Assembly (NCBI GenBank): GCA_029891385.1 | Contig: CM057226.1 | Location: 93,814,977 to 93,878,976 of the forward strand | Direction: 5' to 3' | Length of the DNA stretch: 64,000 nt | DNA from: Erythroxylum novogranatense | Lineage: Eukaryota; Streptophyta; Magnoliopsida; Malpighiales; Erythroxylaceae | In this document: positions 22,412-32,189 of the stretch, piece by piece | How the letters are laid out: every line of letters starts with the position of its first letter | Numbering within the stretch: position 1 is the first letter of the stretch | The notes under the pieces: generated by a model | Told to the model about the DNA's origin: nothing | The model's database searches: none | The model's input: only the letters and a program-made list of their open reading frames with translations | Made by a program: the position numbers and the translations under genes

Positions 22412-25400
22412 TTATCTTACGAAAACGTTCTTCACTCGGTGGTTTAGTGAAGATGTCCGCCCATGAAGCTCTGTTTCAACGAACTTTAGAAGCACCACCT
22501 TTCTCTCGAACGTAGTCTCTCGTGAAATGATGTCGACTTCTATATGCTTTACTCGAATGTGAATTGGATTCTTTGATGTGTTTATTGACCGGTGTTGTCG
22601 CAATAAATTGGAATCTCCTCCTCCTTAACTGAATAGTCTTCGTCGATACTTGATCCACGTCGTGAACAAAGACTTCTTGCAGATATGTATACGCTTGGCG
22701 GTTGATAGAGCAATTGAGCTTTGTCTCTTGCTTGACCAGAGACTAGATTTCCTCCAAGAAAGTGACATCCTCCACTTGTGCTCTTTCTTTCGATTCTATC
22801 TCGGCATAGTCCGCATCACAAGATCCGATTAACTGAAATCTTTACCTTTCTCAAACATTAAGCAAAGATTAGTAGTACTGCGAGATATCTCAAAATTCTT
22901 TTAACAAAAAGAAATGAGACTCTCTAGATCGGCTTGAAATCTTGCACACAAGCATACTTGACCAATGTAATATCAGTGTCTACTTGTCAGAAGATACAAT
23001 AAAGAACCGATCATCCCTCTATATAGGGTTTGATCCACCTTCTTACCAAGTTCGTCTTTCGACAAAATGTTTGAAGGATGCATCGGAGTTGCCATTGGCT
23101 TCACATTATTCATGTCAAACTTATTCAACAACTCTTTCACATACTTCTGTTGATGAATGAATATCTTCTCTTTGGTCTGCTTAACTTGCAACCTAAGAAA
23201 GAACTTTAATTCACCCATCATACTCATTTCAAATTCTCTTTTCATTAGTCTCTCAAACTTTAAACACAACTCTTTTGTAGTAGCACCAAAGATAATATCA
23301 TCAACATAGATCTGTACTAAGATAAAATCATTCTGAAAACTCTTTCTAAAGAGCGTCTTATCAACTTGACCTCTGCTGAAACCATTTTCTATTAAGAAGG
23401 TACTCAGACGATCATACCAAGCTCTAGGGGCTTGCTTTAGGCCGTATAAGGCTTTGTGAAGTCTATAGACATAATCTGGATTTTTAACATCTTCAAAGCC
23501 AGGAGGTTGTTTCACATAAACTTCTTCTTCTATAAAGCCATTCAGAAATGCACTCTTAACATCCATCTGAAACAACTTTGTATCGTGACAGATTGCATAT
23601 GCCAACAAAATCCTTATAGCTTCAAGTCTCGCTACTGGAGCATATGTTTCGTTGTAGTCTATTCCTTCTTGCTGATTGTAACCTTGTGCTACTAATCGGC
23701 CTTGTTACGACTCACTCTTCCCGATTCGTCTAACTTATTCTTGAAAACCCATCTTGTTCCTATAATGGATTTCTTAGAGGTTTTGGAACCAAGGACCAGA
23801 CGTTATTCCTTGTGAATTGGTTCAGCTCTTCTTGCATGGCTAACACCCAAGCTTCGTCTTCAAGAGCTTTCTCAACTTTCTTAGGTTCTACTTCGAGATA
23901 AAAGCTACATTAGCTTTCGTCGAATCGACCTTGTCCTAACTCCTTCGAGGTCTCACCGATAATTCACTCTTCGGATGAAAACTTTTATACTTCCAATCTC
24001 GCCTTAGTTCTATAGTTTCGGAATATCTTCAATCTTATTCTCATGAGTGTCCGACGAGGGAGTTTCGAGGCATCATCTAGGTTCTTTGAAGGACCTTCAA
24101 TCTCCATGCCATCTTCCTTATGGGTTTGAGAACTATCATCAAATTTGACATGGATCGTCTCTTCAACGATCTTTGAAGTCGTTGTAAACTCGAAATGCCT
24201 TAGGCGATAATGAGTAACCTAGAAATATTCCGGATAGGTCTTTGAATCGAATTTATCCAACAGCTCTCTCAGATTCGAATGGAACATTTGCACCAATGGA
24301 TGAAAGTAGGATATGCTTGGTCTTCTTCCATTCCATAACTCGTAAGGAGTTTTCTTCAACATAGGTCGCAACAAGATCCTATTCGAATATAGCATGTTGT
24401 ATTCACACTTACGCCGTAAATACTTAGGAAGATTCGTCTCACATAGCATAGTCCTTGCCATCTCTTGAATCGCCCTATTTTTTCTCTCAACAACTCCATT
24501 CATTGTGGAGTTCTAGGGCCGAGAAATTGTGGGAAATTCCATTCTCCTCACGTAAAACTCTAAACTTCTCATTCTCAAATTCTTCGCCATGATCACTCCT
24601 GATACTAGCTATAGACATTCCTTTTTCATTCTGTAACTTTCTAGATAGAGTTCTAAAGTACTTAAAAGACTCATCTTTGTGTGATAAAAATAATATCCAA
24701 CAAAATCGAGTAAAATCATCAACAATGACAAGTCCATATTTCTTTCTGCCAAGACTTAATGTCCTTGTAGGACCAAACAAATCCATATGTAATAGTTCTA
24801 AAGGTCTTGAAGAAGTTACAAAATTTTTAGAAGAGAAAGAGGTTTTAACCTGTTTTCCTTTCAAACAATTTTCACAGAAAAATTCTTTGTCAAAACTTAT
24901 TTTTGGTAAACCTCTTACCAAATCATGTTTTACCAATTTTGAAATATGTTTTAAAGAGACATGACCTAGCTTTTTATGCCAGATTAGTCTTTCTTCTTTA
25001 GAAGATAGAAAACATGAGATATTTTGACTTTGAAAATCTTCTAAGTTGATTTTGTAAAGGTTGTTTCTTCTCTTGGCATAGAAAAGTATAGACCCATCTT
25101 TGTTTCTGACTTCACAAAGATTTTGATTGAATGTAACTATAAAACCAGAATCACACAACTGACTCACACTAATCAAGTTATGCTTTAGACCATCAACAAA
25201 TAGTACATTATTTATGCATGCAAAGGAATCTTTACCTATTTTCCCGATTCCAATGATTTTGCCCTGCTGGTTGTCTCCGAAAGTTACTGATCCTCCCTTC
25301 TTATACTGAAGGTCTAGGAACATAGACCTTCTTCCCGTCATGTGTCGCGAGCATCCACTGTCTAAATACCAATGGTGCTTGCCGTATCTTCCAAGGAAGG

Positions 25401-25640
25401 ATATCTGCAGGAGAAACTATTTTATTTCTTGGTACCCAAATTTTCTTGGGTCCTTTATGGTTAGTAGTATGCACATGATATGATCTTTGATGCATATTAC
25501 TCGGACGATGATTAAAAAATGTTATCCTATTTCTTCCTTTTTGAGAGACAAATTTATTACGAGACTGAGTATTGTTTCCAGTAAACCCTAATCTAGTCTT
25601 ATCACTAGGATGTCTACATTTTCCTAGCATATCATTCATT
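22412..25640 (-). pseudogene. SIRE-a pol: protease-integrase-reverse transcriptase-RNase H, broken
   Basis: Minus strand, domains in copia order. Protease: WYLDSGCSRHMTG with catalytic DSG at 25354-25362. Integrase: zinc-binding HHCC (WHKKLGHVSLKH ... CENCLKG), then the first two acidic residues of the DDE core (HMDLFGP, IRSDHGEEFE) in an open frame to 24487, and the third (NGVVERKNR) in another frame (24503-24219). A heavily broken linker follows. Reverse transcriptase: IIGTRWVFKNKLDESG, QMDVKSAFLNG and the catalytic YVDD at 23297-23308, with a 211-residue open stretch 23608-22973. RNase H: the end INTSKNP ... KHIEV ... VLLKFVETEL at 22600-22420. Two blocks (25340-24490 and 23608-22973) are nearly clean; the others carry many one- or two-base lesions, mostly at CAG/CTG. 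Not functional as it stands. Confidence 0.88.
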
Positions 25641-27011
25641 TCCTTTGTACTCTCTATGAAAGTAACTAGATCAGCTGATAGATTCTTGATCCTCAGTTTG
25701 AGTTGATTAATCTCATCCGATCCGCTACAAGTTTCCTTTAACTTCTTAACTCCTTTTTAAGCAAATATTTTCTCTCTATTTTCTCAGTATTTCTAATATT
25801 CTCTACATACTTTTTCTTCAACAGCTTGTACTGTTTCAGAATAGCATGAGAATCTTCTAACAGTTCTGAATATGCATCATGCAATTTTTCATAGTCGGAT
25901 TTTACCTCCTCATCACTATCTTCCTCGACCATTAGGCAAATGTTTGCATGTTCTGATGACTCGGAGCCTGTATCTGATTCAGATGAATCTAGGTCCTCCC
26001 ATGTTGCCATCATGCTTTTCTTGCCTTCTCTACTCTTCTTGGGTTTCTTCTTGAGAGTAAGGCATTCGGACTTGTAGTGTCCAGCTGATTGCACTCGTAA
26101 CAAATGATAGAAGACTTTTCCGGCTTAGTTTCATCTTTTCCATTCTTTCGAATGTCCGTTACTACGGGCTTCTTCTTCCACATACGCCTTATCTTTCGGA
26201 AATGAAAGATAATTCGTCATCTTCATCACTCGATTCGAATCGATTGGCTAGAGTTGTCATCCCTTGATTCTTCAATTTTCAATGCTTTTGATGACTTCCT
26301 CCTCTCTCGAGTCTTATGATTCTTTTGTCCGACCTTGATGTTATTGACTTTTCTCGCTTGGGCTTATCTTGAGATTGAGTTCAACTTCATGAATCTTTAA
26401 GGATCCCAAAGAACTCATCTAGCTTTAATATGCTCAAGTCTTTGGCTTCAGACCGTCGTAACTTTTGGTCTCCATCTCTTAGGAAGACTTCTTAGAATCT
26501 TGCGAACGTGAACTTGATTATTGTATGTCCTTCCAAGAGCTTTCAATCCATTGATAATTGTTTGAAATCTTCCAAACATTTGATCAATAGATTCTTCATC
26601 TTCCATCTGAAAAGTTCATATTGATGTACAAGAATACTTATCTTGGATTCCTTAACTTGACTTGTGCCTTCATGAGCAATGGACAATGTGTCCCACATTT
26701 CTTTTTTCGTGTCGCAACCATGCACTTTGTCGTACTCGCTTCTACTTAGGGCACACGTTAAGAAAATTTCGCCTTTGAATTGCTTGTATTCTTGCTTTCT
26801 GATCAACCGTCCATCTGTTTCGTGGAATAGAACTACCTTCGTCATCTACAGGTATATAGGGTCAGTTCTCTATTACGTCCCAAAGATCTACATGTGTAGA
26901 TTCGATGAATAACCGCATCCTATCTTTCCAGTAATGATAGTCTTCTCCATTGAATGCTGGAGGTCTAGTGACTGAGGCTCCTTCAGCGATGTATACATAT
27001 GACTGCGCCAT
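25640..27011 (-). pseudogene. SIRE-a gag, broken
   Basis: Would encode the capsid/nucleocapsid polyprotein that packages element RNA. The likely start is the ATG at 27011-27009 (MAQSYVYIAEGAS), followed by the copia gag words FNGEDYHYWKDRM and LWDVIEN. An in-frame TGA follows LWDVIEN and the frame then shifts several times. A helical stretch (MWDTLSIAHEGTSQVKESK) lies at about 26700-26620. Near 26100-26050 the nucleocapsid zinc knuckle (CX2CX4HX4C; CYEC then GHYKSEC) is present but split between two frames by loss of a single base in a CTG context. A charged, acidic and coiled-coil-like tail follows (26000-25740). Integrity was lost only through small lesions, so protein similarity is still clear. 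Confidence 0.82.
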
Positions 27012-27052
27012 TATCTTTAATCCACACTTCGCCAAAGTGATTCTTGAATACC

Positions 27053-27066
27053 AAGCTCTGATACCA
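27053..27066 (-). other. SIRE-a primer-binding site (tRNA-Met type)
   Basis: On minus TGGTATCAGAGCTT, two bases after the LTR end. Confidence 0.87.
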
Positions 27067-27068
27067 AT

Positions 27069-27946
27069 TGAAGTGAATCACACGTTAATACAGCACTTAA
27101 AAATATAATAGAATGCACGAGAAGGGGGGGTTGAATTGTGTATTCCCCTTTTTGAATATCTTTTAGAATTACTTGTTAGAATTAAGATTCTTTACAGAAT
27201 TCTTATTAATCCTGATTGATCAAACTTTTCAATGCTAAGTATATGAATAGTAAATAAAGATCAACTTTGAAACTAAAAGTGAGATAGAGAGTGAGAGTAG
27301 TAGACACGCAGATTTATCCTGGTTCACCCCAAACCGTGGGCTACGTCCAGTCCTCAGAGTTTCTTCTGAGATTTCACTATCTCTTCAAACGTTACAGTAT
27401 TCTTTCACGAGCCTCTTCAGGTCTCTACAACCAGTATTCTTTCACACTTAGCCTCTGCAGGCTATCTGTACAACTTTTCTTTTCAGAAAATATTTGAACA
27501 CTCTGTTACAGAAGGATAGCTTTCAGCTAATTCGTACTTAATCGCTTTTTCGCTTTGTGTAATTTTTCTCAAAACAGCAAGCACTTCAGTTTTAAACTTC
27601 GACTTGTATTTATAGCCTTCGTCTCTAACTGCTTCTTGATTCTTGAATCTTGAATCTTTAAAGAAACGGTTAATCAGTTGAGTTCTGTAACTAACTCGAA
27701 CTGACTCTTGCATCTGTTTCTTTTATGCGTCTGTGTCTGCGTCTGCGTCTTTTATTGTCTTGTTTCATCTGCGTCTGTGTTGAATTTTTAACTTAGTCTG
27801 TGTCAACTTCGTCTGTATACGTCATCTTCGTCTGTCTCCGAATTCATCTGTATACGTCTGTGACTGTTTTGTTTTTCTTGTATTTGATCTCACTATGTTT
27901 GTTATACATCAAAATCATTTTTATGTAAAGTCATTTTGACTTAACA
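27069..27946 (-). repeat. SIRE-a 5' LTR (right copy)
   Basis: 878 bp, partner of 18705-19577 and the promoter-donating copy. TATA complement at 27607-27615. It keeps the CAG/CTG words that are altered in the left copy. Confidence 0.93.
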
Positions 27947-27951
27947 TTAAT
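27947..27951. repeat. SIRE-a target-site duplication, right copy
   Basis: ttaat, matching 18700-18704. Confidence 0.88.
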
Positions 27952-28060
27952 TTCTTCATACACATTATGTCCTAAAAGAAATCATAATTAACCACATCCT
28001 TTATGTATGTCTTTCGATGGAGTCCTAGGATGGCTTGATGGTTTTATGGAAGGCTACGTA
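27952..28060 (-). other. CACTA intron fragment between SIRE-a and GL2
   Basis: 109 bp of AT-rich sequence joining the two insertions. It continues 18704 on its left and 36412 on its right when the insertions are removed. No feature seen. Confidence 0.55.
28056..28060. repeat. GL2 target-site duplication, left copy
   Basis: acgta, repeated at 36407-36411. Confidence 0.88.
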
Positions 28061-28762
28061 TGTTGGACCCCGATCTTTCAATGGAAATTAGAAATATGAA
28101 AATGAAAATTTGATAAGAGTTTTTATATATGAATGGAGTTATAGATATTTTTGCCTTAAGGAAATTGATGAGAAAAGATTTGTTTGATTGGATAACTTTG
28201 GGTTTCAAATAAATTTGTATGGATTATGAAAGTTCAAGTGGATGAGTGGATTGAAATGGAAGTTGAAATCAAGAAATAGAAAGTGAAAGTGTAAAATTTT
28301 GAAGAAATTAGAAAGCAAAGACAATTTGGTTGGTTATGCATGTGGTGTTTTAAGTTAGATTATTGTAAGAATAAGATTTCAGTCATATGTGGAGAATGAT
28401 AGAGTTTTGTATCTTTTGTACTTGGACTTGAATACTGATATTGTAGCATGGCTTAGAATGCCATTTAATTTTATAAACATTTATCTTATGATGTTAAGGA
28501 GACATGGATTTATATATGGATATGAAAGATCAATTATGTATGAATATCAATTGTGTATAGATTTGTGTGTATTGTATTTGAGAGGAATTAGTTGAAGAGT
28601 TTGTGGTGATGTGTTGATATGTGAAGTTGATGTGTTGGAATGGTGTTAGAAACTTCAATGGCAAATCTGTACTGATCTAGATATATTTGGCAAAAGTGGT
28701 CTTAATGAAAGTTGTAGTTCATGTTTCCAGCTTTCTAACGCCATAAAGTATGCAATTTTTCG

Positions 28763-28784
28763 ACCTCCGATTGAGTCGATTTTT
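28763..28784. repeat. Filler DNA at the deletion junction in the GL2 left LTR
   Basis: The 22 bp starting ACCTCCGATTGAGTCG are repeated at 28805-28826. The right LTR has only the downstream copy (with ACTTCC) and instead carries about 890 bp of extra sequence at this spot. This is the pattern of a deletion repaired with a short templated insertion. Confidence 0.78.
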
Positions 28785-29397
28785 GGCCATAACTTTTTGT
28801 GTAGACCTCCGATTGAGTCGATTTTTGAAGCGTTGGATTCCTAAGACATTTTTCTATCTTTTCATATTATATAGATCAATTTTGGAATTAAATGGAGAAA
28901 GATAGCTCAGATTTTCGTGAACTAATCGGTTATAAAAGTTTGGATAGTGTTCAGTATTTTAGAGATATCTCGATCGGTAGATCTCCGATCGATTTGATTC
29001 TTTTTGTAAATTAAACTAGAGACATGAGGCTACAAATGTTATGAAGAAGTCGAGCTATAATTTAGCCTCTAAGACTTCCAAATTCGGGTTGGAAGTTAGG
29101 TATAGTGTTCAGCCTCGGGTCTGCAGAACAAACTTCAGTATTTTGAAGCTATCTTGAGCTATAGAGCTCAGATCGATCTGATTCTTGAAGCATTGGATTC
29201 ATAAGACATAGAGGAACATTTCTCTAGAAGAAAGTTTTGTCAAAAGGCTTCATTTACCTGATCGAAATAATCATGCAAGATGTCAGTTTTAAAGACCAAT
29301 GGAGGGGTAATTTTGGAAGTTTACTTAAAGAGTTAAGTTTATAGGCTTAAATGGAGGGACTTATGGATCATTCCTCATTCATTAAATGTCATGGCAC

Positions 29398-29404
29398 TAT
29401 AAAA
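29398..29404 (+). promoter_or_regulatory. TATA box, GL2 left LTR
   Basis: CACTATAAAAGCAAG about 250 bp upstream of the AG/GTAAG donor-like site. The same word is at 34392-34398 in the right LTR. Confidence 0.6.
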
Positions 29405-29645
29405 GCAAGTGGGCTGTCATTTTAAGAGGCAACCCACGACACTTAAGAGAAAAGAAGGAATAAGAGAAGAAGAGAGAAGAGAGAAGGGAGAGCAAGTTTC
29501 GGTGGGGAAAAAGGGGAGAAAGCTAGGGCTCAATTTTTCTACCACTTGAAGAGAGATTTTAATGTCATTCCAAGAGAGAAAAAGGTGGAGGATGAAGAGA
29601 GCTTCCCCTTGGACCAAGAAAATCCGAAAATGGAGAAGAAATGAG

Positions 29646-30718
29646 GTAAGAGCAATTTATGATTTGAGTTTTTCTTGAAGTTTTGGTTTAGAATCATGGA
29701 AAATGGAATGGGTTTGTGGAGTATGAAGTTAAGTTTGTTGATTTCTTAGTATTATGGGTTTAATTTTGGATGAAAATTAATTAGGGTTTATGCCCAAATT
29801 TGAAATTTGGGGATTTTGGAAATTTGTGATTTAAAAAGCTTGAATATATGAGGGATTAGTGTTTCTAAGTTCAATTTGAGGATTAAGTTAATTATGATAT
29901 TGAATTTGGGTGAAATTGCTTTAGGTGAAGTTATATTAGAAGAAAGAAGGAACCAATGTACAAATTGGAGCTAGGAACAACTTTCTAGCATCGAATCGAG
30001 GTGGGTAATGTGTTTATAATTTGAATTTATAAGCCACTACTGCTTTCTTTAAATAAAGAGATTTTTCTGATTTCAATTGCATCATAAGTGTTGCATCATT
30101 GTGTGAATAATTTGAAAAATCATCATTAATTCCATACATGAGCTTTTGATGAATTGCAAAATACATTTGTATTATGCCTCGAAAGATTCCATGGCATTTC
30201 GTATATTCGAAAGAAAGAGCATTTTGATAAATGATCTTGAGCATTGCTTATATGCTTTTGTGTGGGCGAGAGAGTTACAGATGGATAGTCACGTGCACGT
30301 CGACGTATGGAAAATTATAGCCTTCTCCCGGCTGCCTGCTTGAGGCTTATGAGATCCGAAAAATGGACTCGTCGCGTTTACGGTAAACTTCGGTTTCCAT
30401 CATGTTTATGGAACTCTCGAGCCATGTGTTGTGCATTCTATATGTGAATTGCCATTGCATCTATGAATTGCCAAGTTGATGCATTCATGTTTATAAATTT
30501 ATGAGTTTATGGCTGAAAGCCTAAAAATCATATGTTTTGCAAATGGCGATTTTGGCTACAATGAGAAAAGTACTTTTTGAAAATGTGCTTTACGGATTTC
30601 AAAGAAATGTTTTCTAAGACCAGAAAAGAAAAAGAATTTCAAGGATTTTGCTTATATATTTGTTATAAACTGTTACCCACGGGCTGTAAAGCTCACCCCC
30701 CTTCATTCACATCCACAG
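29646..30718 (+). other. Candidate leader intron in GL2 left LTR
   Basis: The 5' site GATGAG/GTAAGAG follows a purine-rich leader after the TATA. The 3' site is preceded by a pyrimidine tract (GCTCACCCCCCTTCATTC) and reads ATCCACAG/GTGATGAG. Length 1,073 bp; the right LTR has the equivalent at 34640-35710 (1,071 bp). The layout recurs in solo-C and TekD. Splicing is inferred, not shown. Confidence 0.5.
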
Positions 30719-31418
30719 GTGATGAGAAGAAGATCGGGTGAAAGAAAATGAAGATTTCTGTTTGCATGTGTTTATATTGTATTATTGTTAAGTTAGATGG
30801 TTGCTGAGAAGTCTAGAATCGTTGTGTATTGTGTACTTTGGTTTAGGGTTATGGGTAATGTATAAGGCTTGAAAATGCCACTATGATTTGTATAAAGCTT
30901 TGATTTATGAAATGGTGTATAAATCGTAATTGTATTTATGAAGTTTGGATGAGGCTATTGAGTTATGGTATTGCACATGGATATGTTATATAACTTGTGT
31001 ATGTCCAACTGAGATATAAGCATGATTTGTATATGGAGAAATGTGAATAAACGGGTATTGGATGTTGGATAGTGCGATTGTATGTGAATGTTATTGGATT
31101 GAGGATATTGAAGTCACTTGCAAGAGATGGAATGAAAATGAAAGAAAGAAAGAAAAAAAATGTACACGGATTGGATTAGTTTTGACTGATAGTCTCAAGG
31201 TTTCCAACGCAAATGCTTTCTTTAATACTTGTTCACGGATGTCGACTCCGTTTTGTTACATATCAGAAATTGGTTTCGATTCGATTTGCTTTCGATTCGT
31301 ATCTGATTTGATTTCGCCTTATGTTTCGTTTCCTTGCTTGATTCGATTCATATTGGTTCGTATTCGTTTTTCATTTTTGGGTTGGGGCGTCGGTCTCCGG
31401 ATCGAGTCCCAACATTTG

Positions 31419-31432
31419 TGGTATCAGAGCCC
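31419..31432 (+). other. GL2 primer-binding site (tRNA-Met type)
   Basis: TGGTATCAGAGCCC, four bases after the LTR end, as in GL1. Confidence 0.87.
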
Positions 31433-32172
31433 AGTAATATGATCTTACTTGGGCGTATGTGTATGAGTAAGAAATCGATAAGAGTTTGTAAGGATAAGAT
31501 TGAGATTGTAAAAAAGTGCTAAGTGATCGTTTGCTTTTGATGACAAGAAGTATGATTGAATTAGTGAGAGTGTGATATTGATGTGGATAAGTTTGCTTTG
31601 AAGAACAAAGGTGATTATTTGATTGATTTTAGGAATACGTGAATGAATGAGAGTGAAATTTCATGATGATTAGGCTTCGACAATTTTGTGAATTGATTTT
31701 GGGCATTGATGACTTGAATAATGAGATGGTGATGGAGATATATGTATAGAAAGTCAAAGGATTAATGTGAAGGATGATTTGATTTTGAATATTTGCGAGA
31801 TGAAATGAGAAATGCTAGAAAGATGAGATTAATGATAGAAATATATGTATGGAAGATCAATAGGTTGATTTGGAATGATAAAGATATAGATATATATATG
31901 GAAGTTCAAAAGGATTAAATTGAATGGTATTGGTCCATATGAAGGTTATTAAGAATTGGATCATTGACTTGGGTAAATCTGTTAAGACATATTGATATGA
32001 TATGATATTTGTGGTATTTGATACAAGAAGTGATAAATTGTGAGTAAGTTGAGAAATATGTATGATGAGAAATTAGTTCAGAAAGTGATTGAATATGATT
32101 ATTTGAAGAGATTATTTGAGAGAATAAGTTACTTGGTGATTCTTTCGATAGGAATTTCGAGGGCGAAATTCT

Positions 32173-32189
32173 TTTAAGAGGGGGAGAAT
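32173..32189 (+). other. GL2 polypurine tract
   Basis: TTTAAGAGGGGGAGAAT directly before TGTTGGACCC. Confidence 0.83.

Larger units (their letters stand above)
18705..27946 (-). mobile_element. SIRE-a: Ty1/copia SIRE-type retrotransposon
   Basis: Complete 9,242-bp element on the minus strand with LTRs of 873 and 878 bp (TGAAGTGAATCACACG ... GACTTAACA on plus) and the 5-bp duplication ttaat at 18700-18704 and 27947-27951. In element order: 5' LTR, PBS for tRNA-Met, gag, protease, integrase, reverse transcriptase, RNase H, a third ORF after pol, polypurine tract, 3' LTR. Order integrase before reverse transcriptase defines Ty1/copia; the third ORF and the motifs point to the SIRE/Maximus lineage. 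All genes are broken, so the element is not autonomous now. It sits in the intron of the CACTA transposase gene. Confidence 0.93.
28061..31414 (+). repeat. GL2 5' LTR (left copy, internally deleted)
   Basis: 3,354 bp. Matches the right LTR closely except for loss of the part equivalent to 32890-33779 (about 890 bp), which removed the palindrome cassette and two phrases. At the break a 22-bp filler (28763-28784) copies sequence found again at 28805-28826. TATA at 29398-29404; splice-donor-like AG/GTAAG at 29645/29646. Confidence 0.92.
31415..32189 (+). other. GL2 internal region, non-coding
   Basis: 775 bp between the LTRs, no open frame of note. Begins with the PBS and GGGCGTATGTGTATGAGTAA, shared with GL1, and ends with the polypurine tract. 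The middle has short repeats of GATATATGTATRGAA-type words. Confidence 0.8.

Noticed and set aside
31062..31442. 126-residue frame, with a partner at 36057-36482 and a similar one at 6817-7080 on minus
   Set aside because: It runs across the LTR end into the PBS and tracks LTR sequence identity. No domain and no constraint beyond repeat identity.
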